Part shown: positions 9,017 to 16,907 of the stretch, in pieces
Numbering within the stretch: position 1 is the first letter of the stretch
Layout: every line of letters starts with the position of its first letter
Assembly: GCF_035917975.1 (NCBI RefSeq)
Contig: NZ_CP109130.1
Location: 186,001-250,000 of the forward strand
Origin: Streptosporangium sp. NBC_01756
Lineage (GTDB): Bacteria > Actinomycetota > Actinomycetes > Streptosporangiales > Streptosporangiaceae
Direction of reading: 5' to 3'
Length of the DNA: 64,000 bases
Notes under the pieces: generated by a model
Told to the model about the DNA's origin: nothing
The model's input: the letters and a program-made list of their open reading frames with translations, nothing else
The model's database searches: none
Position numbers and translations under genes: made by a program

Positions 9017-9192
9017 AGCGTTTCAAAGCCTTTCGGGGGTGCCTTGTGTCGGCGCTCCCTAGACCATGCACAGGAGGGAGCCCCGATCTGTCATCACAGC
9101 GTTGATCGGTCTCACCTCCTCCAGTCGTACTGCTGCACGGCGCCGCCGAAGATATCACAGGCCTCGCTGGGCGAGCGTTGCCCGACGCGGCA

Positions 9193-9458
9193 CTAGTTTC
9201 CGCTCACTGGTGTGCCGGCCCGTCGAACCGCGTAGTCGCCGAGTACGGGCTGCAGCAGGTCGAAGCCGCGGCGGGCGGGCTCGGCCACGTGGGCGCGGAT
9301 TGATTCGTTCTCCTCGCCTGCCAGGATGCGCCGGAGAACATCGGCGAACAGGACACGGTAGACCGTGAGGAGGTGTCCGGCCGCCAGATAGGCGGTGAGG
9401 TCACCCTCGTGGGCCCGCGTCTCGTTGGCAAGGGTCCTCGCGAGCGTCTCCTCGGAAA
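9193..9458 (-). pseudogene. C-terminal remnant of a TetR-family regulator
   Basis: On the minus strand, codons from VSEETLARTLANETRAHEGD to the TAG at 9195-9193 read as a TetR C-terminal ligand domain: YLAAGHLLTVYRVLFADVLR, RILAGEENESIRAHVAEPAR and RGFDLLQPVLGDYAVR. The frame remains open further upstream, but that part (to 9750) is antisense to an oxidoreductase fragment and carries no helix-turn-helix. The regulator is cut at about 9458. Confidence 0.65.
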
Positions 9459-9669
9459 CCTCAAGACGGTGATCGGGTTCTCCATCGGATTGATCGGTCG
9501 CCAGGATCCTGAACTGATCGGACAGCGCCGTGCCGAACTGTGGAAGATGCTGGCAGCCGGTCAGCTCCGTCCGGCTCATAAAGCGTTTCCGATGGAACGG
9601 ATCGCCGATGCCGTCGAACTGATCGAGACCCGCCGCAACCTGGGCCGAGTCCTCATACATACGACCTGA
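9457..9669 (+). pseudogene. C-terminal remnant of a zinc-binding/quinone oxidoreductase
   Basis: From about 9457 the plus strand reads NLKTVIGFSIGLIGRQDPEL, then IGQRRAELWKMLAAGQLRP and FPMERIADAVELIETRRNLG with RVLIHTT at the stop. This is the C-terminal catalytic-domain end of MDR quinone oxidoreductases, where xGxLRP and the LExxxxA...xxxxNxGKVV end are conserved. Everything upstream is missing. The fragment abuts the TetR remnant head-on at 9457 with no spacer. Confidence 0.7.
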
Positions 9670-9880
9670 CGAGCCACCATGCACCACCTCGCCCGGCACC
9701 TCCAGCGGGTTCTCGGGCAGGAACGTGCCGAGCATCGGCACCGGGCCCACCGCAACGCCAAACCCGGCTTCGTCGCCGGACGGCGCTTACCGGCCGGAAC
9801 ATCCGGCGCTGGCGTCCAGCCGGAAGAACCTCTTGAGCTCCGCCCCCGTCACCTCGGGCCGGAACCGGCGGCAACGGGCC
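9670..9880 (-). mobile_element. Remnant of a Tn3-family transposase N-terminus
   Basis: On the minus strand, three short frames line up in order with the N-terminal domain of Tn3-type TnpA (DUF4158): RFRPEVTGAELKRFFRLD (from about 9870), then RRPATKPGLALR, then MLGTFLPENPLEVPGEVV (to about 9680). Family members read as ...ELERFFxLDxADRxLI...RRGxxNRLGFALQLxxVRxLGTFLPDPxxVPxxVVxY. Two frameshifts and a stop separate the pieces, so it is inactive. No terminal inverted repeats or resolvase were found. The stretch 9900-10118 beyond it contains no gene I can recognise. Confidence 0.65.
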
Positions 9881-10118
9881 ACTTGCTCATCTGACCGGGA
9901 ATCCACCGGCACGAGCAGGCCCGCTGGCCTGCTCCACCAGGGCGAACAGCCGTCGTCATCGAATCGTCGTCAAGATCGCGCTTCTGGCGCCAGAATCCGG
10001 ACCGATCCTCCCCGAAGGCCCGTACGGCACCGGTGGCACAGCGGCCGGCGGCCACCTGCCTGATCACGTCTTCCTCCGTGATCGACAAAAACAGCGGAAG
10101 CAATAAGGTTTACGGCCT

Positions 10119-10925
10119 ATGTTGAGGAACGTAAAGGGTCATGACCTTAAGGCCGTTGTGTGGGTTATTGGCCTGCTTAATTTAGCTTTGTTGCTGGTCG
10201 GCGGCGGTGCCGTGCTGAGCGGTCATCCCACACCGGTCGCCGGCGGACCCCCGCAGCCCCCCGACCGGCCCGCACCGTCCGCGGTCGCCCTGCCCGAGAT
10301 CTCGGTGACGCCCACCCCGCCGCCCGAGCCGGTGCGGACGTCCCAGCCCGAACAGACGTTCCTCATGGCCAACGGACGGCGCCAACCCGCGAAGGTGACC
10401 GTGCCGAAGGCGGCGAGCGGTCGCTACGCCGTCGTCCCCGGCGGCGCCCGTCCCCCCGCGGGCCGCAAGGGCAAGGTGATCAGATACGTGGTCGAGGTCG
10501 AGCGCGGCCTGCCGTTCGACGGGCGCGAGTTCGCCGACGAGGTGCACCGGATCCTCAACGACCGGCGGAGCTGGGGCTTCCGGTTCCAGCGGGTGGCGCG
10601 CGGCCCCGTGAAGATCAGGGTGTCGCTGTCCAGCCCGGCGACGACGGACCGGCAGTGCCTGCCCATGATCACCCTGGGCACCCTGTCGTGCTGGAACGGC
10701 AGGCGTGCGACCATCAACGCGGTGCGCTGGAACGAGGGCGTCCGCGGCTACGGCCACGATGTGGCCTCCTACCGGGAGTACGTCATCAACCACGAGGTCG
10801 GCCACGGCCTCGGCCACGGCCACGTGTCCTGCCCGGGACCGGGCAGGCGGGCCCCGGTGATGCTCCAGCAGACCAAGTCCCTGTACGGCTGCCGCCCCAA
10901 TGCCTGGCCGTCGCCCCGGCGCTGA
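10119..10925 (+). CDS. DUF3152 membrane-anchored metalloprotease-like protein
   Basis: A 268-residue protein. A single N-terminal membrane segment (AVVWVIGLLNLALLLVGGGAV, about residues 12-32) is followed by a Pro-rich linker to about residue 85. The DUF3152 domain then follows: KVIRYVVEVERGLPFDGREF, the cysteine-rich CLPMITLGTLSCWNG, NAVRWNEGVRGYG, and the zincin-type HEVGHGLGHGH. The His/Glu/His pattern suggests a metallopeptidase fold facing outside, though no substrate is known for the family. The first 20 codons are noticeably richer in A/T than the rest. There is no clear ribosome site before ATG 10119. Confidence 0.85.
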   Translation: MLRNVKGHDLKAVVWVIGLLNLALLLVGGGAVLSGHPTPVAGGPPQPPDRPAPSAVALPEISVTPTPPPEPVRTSQPEQTFLMANGRRQPAKVTVPKAASGRYAVVPGGARPPAGRKGKVIRYVVEVERGLPFDGREFADEVHRILNDRRSWGFRFQRVARGPVKIRVSLSSPATTDRQCLPMITLGTLSCWNGRRATINAVRWNEGVRGYGHDVASYREYVINHEVGHGLGHGHVSCPGPGRRAPVMLQQTKSLYGCRPNAWPSPRR

Positions 10926-11123
10926 GACGCTCAGCCGGCGGCGAACCGTTCCGTTTGGCGCAGTGGGACCGGAGCTCGCCGACCGACTCGCGGACGAGGG
11001 CCGGGTTCGCCGTCTCGGCGGTGGTGAGGTGACCCACGCGCCGGATCGCGGAGCTGTGTCGAACTCTCCCATCGCGACCTTGAAACTGAATAGGGTGGAA
11101 GATCCACTGGCTCAGGAGGACGA

Positions 11124-11564
11124 ATGGCACGGCACGACGACGAAGAGATCCTGGACAGCCCGACGGGATGGGTCGCCGAGCACATCCGCACCTACGTCGA
11201 GACGGACGGCCGGAAAGGCCACATCTATCAGGGCGTGCCCACGCTGCTGCTGAGCACCCGGGGACGCAGGTCGGGCACGCTGCGCCGCACCGCATTGATC
11301 TACGGCCAGGACGGTGACCGCTACCTCGTGGTGGCCTCCAACGGAGGCTCGGCCGACCACCCCGCCTGGTATCTCAACCTGTCCGCCGACCCCGGCGTCG
11401 TCGTCCAGGTCGGCGCGGACACCTTCACCGCACGAGCCCGCTCCGCCACCCCCGAGGAGAAGCCCGAGCTGTGGCGGAAGATGGCGGAGATCTTCCCGAC
11501 GTACGACAGCTACCAGGCCAAGGCCACCAGGGACATCCCCGTAGTGATCATCGAACGCACCTGA
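11124..11564 (+). CDS. F420-dependent nitroreductase/quinone reductase family (Ddn-like)
   Basis: A 146-residue protein of the deazaflavin-dependent nitroreductase family. Motifs include TLLLSTRGRRSGTLRRTALIYGQDGDRYLVVASNGGS (F420-binding split barrel), HPAWYLNLSADPGVVVQVG, and the C-terminal PELWRKMAEIFPTYDSYQAK. Family members use reduced F420 to reduce quinones or nitro compounds. The ribosome site AGGAGG precedes ATG 11124. The gene appears monocistronic. A GAGCCGG/CCGGCTC hairpin at 11638-11655 is the nearest terminator candidate; otherwise 11565-11840 shows nothing. Confidence 0.9.
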   Translation: MARHDDEEILDSPTGWVAEHIRTYVETDGRKGHIYQGVPTLLLSTRGRRSGTLRRTALIYGQDGDRYLVVASNGGSADHPAWYLNLSADPGVVVQVGADTFTARARSATPEEKPELWRKMAEIFPTYDSYQAKATRDIPVVIIERT

Positions 11565-11637
11565 CCCTCCCCCTCCCGGCTACGCGGCCGTACGGTGACG
11601 TCCCGGCGGACGGGTGCCCGGAACACCTGCCACCACC

Positions 11638-11655
11638 GAGCCGGACGGCCGGCTC
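11638..11655 (+). terminator. Weak hairpin downstream of the nitroreductase gene
   Basis: A 7-bp GC stem, GAGCCGG paired with CCGGCTC across a 4-base loop, followed by a short TT. It is 74 bases after the stop codon; termination is plausible but unproven. Confidence 0.35.
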
Positions 11656-11840
11656 TTCGCCCTGCACGAGTGGGCAGGGCGGGGTCTCAACGGAGGATCA
11701 CGGTGGAGGGGTGGGAGATCCGGTGGGAACAGGAGGCGGCCAAGGGGCCGCGCGCAGGGGCCGAAGCGGTTGACCTCAGGCGGCGAGGAGGGCCGCGTGC
11801 GGAGACGCCGGCGTTGGAGGGGTGCAGCCGGACAGCCGGG

Positions 11841-12185
11841 TCAGGCGGTGAGGTTGACGTAGTAGCGGGAGTAACCGTTCAGGTCGACCAGGCGCGTGCC
11901 GACGCGCCTGGCCGCGGTGCTGCCGATGTTGAGGCAGGAGTCGAAGGCGTTCTGGTAGACGTAGATCGGACCGTAGGGACCGGTCCAGATGGCCCCGTTG
12001 GCGGCCTCGGCGTAGAAAGCGGCGTAGCGGTTGCTGGTGTTGAGGACGTGCGCCTCCCCGCCGGGATCGATGGCCCACCAGCCGCGGGTGCCCCACTGGC
12101 CGTAGTCACGGCAGCCGTCGGGGCTGTAGAACATGATCGCGACCCACACCTTGGAGGTGTAGCGGTTACGGAAGTGCAGCTCCAT
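11841..12185 (-). CDS. DUF1036-type small protein
   Basis: A 114-residue protein without a signal peptide: MELHFRNRYTSKVWVAIMFY, then DYGQWGTRGWWAIDPGGEAH, NRYAAFYAEAANGAIWTG, and a conserved late cysteine in DSCLNIG. The NRYxxxVWVA...GWWxIxPG...YYAE pattern matches the DUF1036 fold, known from many bacteria without an assigned function. It starts three bases after the stop of the 69-codon ORF upstream (12189-12398), so the two are almost certainly co-translated. Confidence 0.7.
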   Translation of the reverse strand: MELHFRNRYTSKVWVAIMFYSPDGCRDYGQWGTRGWWAIDPGGEAHVLNTSNRYAAFYAEAANGAIWTGPYGPIYVYQNAFDSCLNIGSTAARRVGTRLVDLNGYSRYYVNLTA

Positions 12186-12188
12186 GGT

Positions 12189-12398
12189 CTACTCCTCCGG
12201 TTCGGTGAACCGCTGGGCCAGCGGCCTGTCGTCGACGGCCTCCTCGGCCAGGGGCGGCAGGTGGTCGTCGGCCCCCGCGGCGACGGCGATGCGATCCGCC
12301 GTCCCGAGGCGCGCGTCCGCTTCGCCCGTATCGGTCGCCGTCGTTTCCGCGAACGCCACCCGTGGATCGGGGAGACGCTCGGTGCCGTTGTCCGGCAT
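12189..12398 (-). CDS. Hypothetical acidic small protein upstream of DUF1036
   Basis: Start ATG 12398 is chosen because GGAG lies 6-7 bases upstream; the longer frame from 12461 has none. The 69-residue product is acidic and Ala/Asp/Glu rich, with no signal peptide, membrane segment or recognised motif (MPDNGTERLPDPRVAF to FTEPEE). It forms a two-gene unit with the DUF1036 gene. A TTGACT hexamer 50-60 bases upstream could be a -35 element. Function unknown. Confidence 0.55.
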   Translation of the reverse strand: MPDNGTERLPDPRVAFAETTATDTGEADARLGTADRIAVAAGADDHLPPLAEEAVDDRPLAQRFTEPEE

Positions 12399-12600
12399 GA
12401 TGCTCAACTCCATCCCTTGAATGCGTTGAGTAACTGAATGAGAACTTACAGTTAGAGTCAAGGGTTGTAAAGAGACGAGTAAGCAGAACTCGGGAGAGCG
12501 GGACTCCAGGGCTTCCCCGCACCATCCAGCCGGGAATGCAGCAAAAAACTCGGCTCCCCGTACTTAAGGTGTCCTTCATGCAAAGCAGCCAGGAGGCGAC

Positions 12601-14364
12601 ATGACCCTCCGGTCGGAACTCGTCGGGAATCCGGACATCGTCCGGCTGTCAGCCAGCATGCTCGATCGCCGGGAAAGCGACTGCGGTGACTTCGCCGCGG
12701 CCAAGGCCCGCCCGGACGTACGGCCTCAGGTCTTCGAACGCCGGCGTTTCGCCCCCTGGGAGAGCTTCCCGCTCGGGCTGGTCATGCAGGTGCTGGACGC
12801 CGTGGAATTCGACGGCGCCGAGGTGGACGAGGCGGTCGGGCAGGCCGTCGAGGGCAACCGCGACCCGGTGCATCCCGGGGCCGCCCGCTGGATCCTGCAT
12901 GCCTGCCGTACCTACCTGGAGACGGCCGAGAGCCTGGCCGCGGAGGGGGGCGACCTCCGTCCGGAGCGCCATCCGCGGATCGTCCAGCGGAGCGGTTCGC
13001 CGGCGGAGATGCGGGCCCTGACCGCGTGGGGCCGCTGGTACGGCTCGCCGGACGGCACCGTGGTGGAGTTCCGCCGGCTGCGGTTGCGGCGTCCGCTGGG
13101 CCGGGCCGCCGATCCGGCCACGCTGGCGATGGCCTACGTGGCCGCGGCCGGCGACCGGGCGGTGGGCGGCACCCAGGACCTCTACCGGAGCGTTCCCGTC
13201 CCGGTCCGTGAGCCCGCCGCGGACCCGGCACGGGTGCGGGTGGTCGAGGTCGGTCTCACCGACGGCGCCGCGGCGGTGCTCGTGGACACCGCGCCGGAGG
13301 ACGTGCGGCGCGCCTATCTCACCTCCGCCCGGCCGGTGGCCACCGGCCTGCTGGCCGGCGGGCACCGGTCACCCGGTGGCGACTGCGCGGACTGCAAGCT
13401 CCGCGCCTCGTGCGGCACGCTCCCGAGGACGCCGGGGCTGCTGGGACTGCCCGACCGAGGGACCCACCGGCGTACCTGGTCGATCACGACGGCCCGGCAG
13501 TACCAGATCTGCCCGGCGCAGGCGCACATGCGCGACCTCCGGCTGCCCGCCGACGACTCCGAGAGCGCGGCGGTCCGGCGCGGGCTGGTCGTGCACCGGT
13601 GGCTGGAGATCACGCACGGCCGTCCCGGGGCGGGCCCGTGCACACCGGAGGGCCTCCCCGACCCCGAGACCGGCGACCTCGCGTGGGCCGGGCCGGCGGT
13701 GAGCCGGGACGACTACCGCCAGGCCTGGCCGTACCTGCTCCAGCACCTGCGCGTGTGCCCGCTGGCCGGCGGCGGGGTCACCCATGTCACGCCCGAACCC
13801 CGGGTGGCCGCCTACGACTCCGATGCCGACGTCCTGGTCGTCGCCAATCCCGACCTGATCCGCCGGGTGGACGGGCGCCTGGTCTACCGGGAGCAGAAGA
13901 CCTCCGCGGTGCACCGCGGCATCACCGCCGAGAACGCCCTGGACCTGGTCCCGCAGCTCGCCCTGGCGGTCTGCCTGATCGCGGACGGCGCCTTCGGCGA
14001 CACCGGCGGGCTGGTCGAACTGGAGCAGCTCACCCCCGTGTCGGGTGACGTGGTCACTTTCGACGCCGGAGATCCGGAGGTGCTCGCAACCGCTCGGGCC
14101 GTCGTGTCCGACCGCGCCCGCGCCTGGCACCGCGACGTCGCCTTCCGCCCGGCCCCCGGTCCGTGGTGCCGCGTCTGCCCGATGACGCGCTGGTGCCCGG
14201 ACGCCGCCGACACCGGCGACGGCGCGACGCTCGTCCTGGACGGCCTGGTGATCGACCCCTCCACCGGTGAGATCCTGCGGGCCTCCGGCCGCGTCGGCAG
14301 CCGGGCCGAGGCGGTCGCTGAGGCGATCGCCGCCCCTTCACCGGAGGACGAGCCCGCTTTCTGA
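12601..14364 (+). CDS. RecB/Cas4-like PD-(D/E)XK nuclease with Fe-S cysteines
   Basis: A 587-residue protein. The nuclease core is in the C-terminal half: D418 in VVANPDLIRRVDG and E431-Q-K433 in YREQKTSA form the PD-(D/E)XK motif, with QLALAVCL as the QxxxY-like helix. C304 (QICPAQAHMR) plus C523, C526 and C532 (WCRVCPMTRWC) bracket the core exactly as in AddB/Cas4 4Fe-4S nucleases. A second cysteine group, C262, C265 and C271 (CADCKLRASC), lies before the core. The N-terminal 250 residues match nothing I recognise. AGGAGG precedes ATG 12601. No helicase or Cas gene is adjacent, so it could be a repair or defence nuclease. Confidence 0.75.
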   Translation: MTLRSELVGNPDIVRLSASMLDRRESDCGDFAAAKARPDVRPQVFERRRFAPWESFPLGLVMQVLDAVEFDGAEVDEAVGQAVEGNRDPVHPGAARWILHACRTYLETAESLAAEGGDLRPERHPRIVQRSGSPAEMRALTAWGRWYGSPDGTVVEFRRLRLRRPLGRAADPATLAMAYVAAAGDRAVGGTQDLYRSVPVPVREPAADPARVRVVEVGLTDGAAAVLVDTAPEDVRRAYLTSARPVATGLLAGGHRSPGGDCADCKLRASCGTLPRTPGLLGLPDRGTHRRTWSITTARQYQICPAQAHMRDLRLPADDSESAAVRRGLVVHRWLEITHGRPGAGPCTPEGLPDPETGDLAWAGPAVSRDDYRQAWPYLLQHLRVCPLAGGGVTHVTPEPRVAAYDSDADVLVVANPDLIRRVDGRLVYREQKTSAVHRGITAENALDLVPQLALAVCLIADGAFGDTGGLVELEQLTPVSGDVVTFDAGDPEVLATARAVVSDRARAWHRDVAFRPAPGPWCRVCPMTRWCPDAADTGDGATLVLDGLVIDPSTGEILRASGRVGSRAEAVAEAIAAPSPEDEPAF

Positions 14365-14568
14365 GCGGCGCGCGACACCGCGGGTGTTCACCCGCGCCGT
14401 CCCGGGCCGCTGCGGCGCGGCAGGTCGCCGGCACGCTCGACATGACGATCGGCGACCGTAAACCGCCGTCGCAGGGCAAAGATTCGGCCCCTGTGGTGCG
14501 CGGAATCGTCTCGACCGGGTAGTTCGTCACGAGACGATGTGATCGGTTTGACAGCGCGAGGAGGACAT

Positions 14569-16200
14569 GTGAACGGCGATATCACCCAGAGCAGGGAATG
14601 GGCGGCCCTGGCCGCCAACCACGACGCCGTTGCTGGCAGGCACCTGCGGGAGTTGTTCGCCGAGGACCCCGGCCGCGCCGAGCGGATGTCGCTGACCGCC
14701 GGCGACCTCTTCCTCGACTACTCCAAGCACCGTGCCACCGCCGAGACCGTCGAACTGCTCGTGGCGCTGGCCGAGCGGGCCGGGCTGCGTGAGCGCATCG
14801 ACGCGATGTTCGCCGGTGAGCACATCAACGTCAGTGAGGACCGCGCGGTGCTGCACGTCGCGCTGCGCATGCCGGCCGACGCCAAGCTCGTCGTCGACGG
14901 CCAGGACGTGGTCGGCGACGTGCACGCGGTGCTGGACAAGATGGGCGAGTTCTCCACCCGGGTGCGCTCAGGCGAGTGGAAGGGCCAGACCGGCCAGGCG
15001 ATCAAGACGGTCGTCAACATCGGCATCGGCGGCTCCGACCTCGGGCCCGCGATGGCCTACGAGGCGCTGCGCGACTTCGCCGACGCGGGCGTCACCGCCC
15101 GGTTCGTCGCCAACATCGACCCCGCCGACATCATGGGCACGCTGAAGGACCTCGACCCGGCCACCACCCTGGTCATCGTCAGCTCCAAGACCTTCACCAC
15201 GCTCGAGACGCTCACCAACGCCAAGGTCGCCCGCGCCTGGCTGGTCGACGCACTCGGCGAGGAGGCCGTCGCCAAGCACTTCGTCGCCGTCTCCACCAAC
15301 GCCGAGAAGGTCGCCGAGTTCGGGATCGACACGGCCAACATGTTCGGCTTCTGGGACTGGGTCGGTGGCCGCTACTCCTATGACGGCGCCATCGGACTGT
15401 CCCTGATGATCGCCATCGGCCCGGAGCGGTTCCATGAGATGCTCGACGGCTTCCACACCGTCGACGAGCACTTCCGCACCGCGCCGTTCGCGGCGAACAT
15501 GCCGGTGCTGATGGGGCTGCTCGGCATCTGGTACACCGACTTCTTCGACGCCCAGACCCGGGCCGTCCTGCCCTACAGCCAGCGGCTGCACCGCTTCCCG
15601 GCCTACCTGCAGCAGCTCGCCATGGAGTCCAACGGCAAGTCGGTGCGCGCCGACGGCAGCCCGGTGACCACCCAGACCGGCGAGATCTTCTGGGGTGAGC
15701 CGGGCACCAACGGCCAGCACGCCTTCTACCAGCTCCTGCACCAGGGCACCCGACTGGTGCCGGCCGACTTCCTCGGCTTCGCCGAGCCGCACGAGGACGT
15801 GGAGGGCATGCAGGACCTGCTCATCGCCAACCTGCTGGCGCAGACCTCGGCGCTGGCCTTCGGGAAGACCGCCGAGGAGATCGCGGCTGAGGGCACGCCG
15901 GAGAGCGTGGTGCCGCACAAGGTGATGCCCGGCAACCGGCCCACCTCCACGATCCTCGCGCCCCGGCTGACCCCCTCGTCGCTCGGTCAGCTGGTCGCGC
16001 TGTATGAGCACATCGTCTTCGTCGAGGGCACCATCTGGGGTGTCGACTCCTTCGACCAGTGGGGGGTGGAACTCGGCAAGAAGATGGCGATGGACCTGGC
16101 CCCCGCCCTCACCTCCGAGCGGCCGCCGGACTCCGCGCCCGACGAGTCGACCGCCGCGCTCGTGCGCAGGTATCGCGAGCTGCGCGGCAGGGCGGTCTAG
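14569..16200 (+). CDS. pgi: Glucose-6-phosphate isomerase
   Basis: A 543-residue enzyme interconverting glucose 6-phosphate and fructose 6-phosphate in glycolysis and gluconeogenesis. Signatures: [34 protein letters not shown], the PGI signature [44 protein letters not shown] and the C-terminal [17 protein letters not shown]. The start is GTG 14569, which has GAGGAGG just upstream; earlier GTG codons in frame lack a site. It stands alone between the nuclease and a convergent hypothetical gene. Confidence 0.97.
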   Translation: MNGDITQSREWAALAANHDAVAGRHLRELFAEDPGRAERMSLTAGDLFLDYSKHRATAETVELLVALAERAGLRERIDAMFAGEHINVSEDRAVLHVALRMPADAKLVVDGQDVVGDVHAVLDKMGEFSTRVRSGEWKGQTGQAIKTVVNIGIGGSDLGPAMAYEALRDFADAGVTARFVANIDPADIMGTLKDLDPATTLVIVSSKTFTTLETLTNAKVARAWLVDALGEEAVAKHFVAVSTNAEKVAEFGIDTANMFGFWDWVGGRYSYDGAIGLSLMIAIGPERFHEMLDGFHTVDEHFRTAPFAANMPVLMGLLGIWYTDFFDAQTRAVLPYSQRLHRFPAYLQQLAMESNGKSVRADGSPVTTQTGEIFWGEPGTNGQHAFYQLLHQGTRLVPADFLGFAEPHEDVEGMQDLLIANLLAQTSALAFGKTAEEIAAEGTPESVVPHKVMPGNRPTSTILAPRLTPSSLGQLVALYEHIVFVEGTIWGVDSFDQWGVELGKKMAMDLAPALTSERPPDSAPDESTAALVRRYRELRGRAV

Positions 16201-16258
16201 CGGTCCACGGCGGGCGTGCCGGCGGTACGGGATCACCGGGACCGGCGCCCGAAAGGGC

Positions 16259-16708
16259 CTACTTCCCTCTCGGGCGGTTGTTCCACTTCGGCTTGCGGAA
16301 CAGGTCGCGGCGTTCCAGGAGGTAGACGAGTTTCGAGGCCGCGGTCCTGACCGTCTCCTCGTGCCGGTGCCGCTTCTCGGGGACGACGGCGCTCCAGCGT
16401 TCGAGGAGACGGGCCATCTCGTCGGCGACCTCACCGATCACCCGGTAACGGGTGCTGAAGGCGTAGAGGTCGCCGTGCACCTCGTTGACCAGGTCGTCGT
16501 CGACCTGCCGGGTCAGCGGCCTGATCTTCTTGAGGATGTCGGCGTCCATGGCCGGAGTGACCGGGGCCCGGCGCGCGTCGCCCTCGGGGACCATGATGAG
16601 CGCCCGGATCCGGGTGACGGCCAGGGCCCGCTCGGGCTGCGGAGTCGAGGGGTGCTCCGCGAGGTCCAGCAGGCGGCGGAGGGTCTCCTGTGTCCTGTCG
16701 TCGAACAT
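16259..16708 (-). CDS. Hypothetical protein, mostly helical, charged
   Basis: A 149-residue protein starting MFDDRTQETLRRLLDLAEHP; a GTG at 16753 would add 15 residues. It is rich in Arg/Glu/Leu and predicted largely helical, ending KPKWNNRPRGK. No signal peptide, membrane segment or family motif is recognised. It is convergent with pgi; the inverted repeat CGCCCGA/TCGGGCG at 16239-16277 across its 3' end could end transcription from both sides. Confidence 0.6.
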   Translation of the reverse strand: MFDDRTQETLRRLLDLAEHPSTPQPERALAVTRIRALIMVPEGDARRAPVTPAMDADILKKIRPLTRQVDDDLVNEVHGDLYAFSTRYRVIGEVADEMARLLERWSAVVPEKRHRHEETVRTAASKLVYLLERRDLFRKPKWNNRPRGK

Positions 16709-16907
16709 GGAGACCCGTCCCACCCCTCGCGCATGCCGTAAACGTGCGATCACATGCTATTCGACCAGGCGAGGCCCGTTCGCCATGACCGGCTCCCCTG
16801 CGGCGGGACGGGCCCCGGCCAGCGCGGTTCAGCCGGCTTACCGGACCGGGCGGGGCATGTCGCGCGACGGCCGGACCGGACGCGATCGGCGTTCCGGCCC
16901 GTACCCG

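Noticed and set aside
9017..9192. Short minus-strand phrase reading NAVMTDRGS that recalls IS481/IS3 transposases
   Set aside because: Too short, and not supported by any DDE context or inverted repeats nearby.
11595..12437. 280-codon plus-strand frame covering the DUF1036 pair
   Set aside because: No ribosome site or motif; the minus-strand DUF1036 product is a coherent folded family.
12601..14364. Cas4 of a CRISPR locus
   Set aside because: No repeats, spacers or other Cas genes anywhere in the window; motif order is equally that of AddB-type nucleases.
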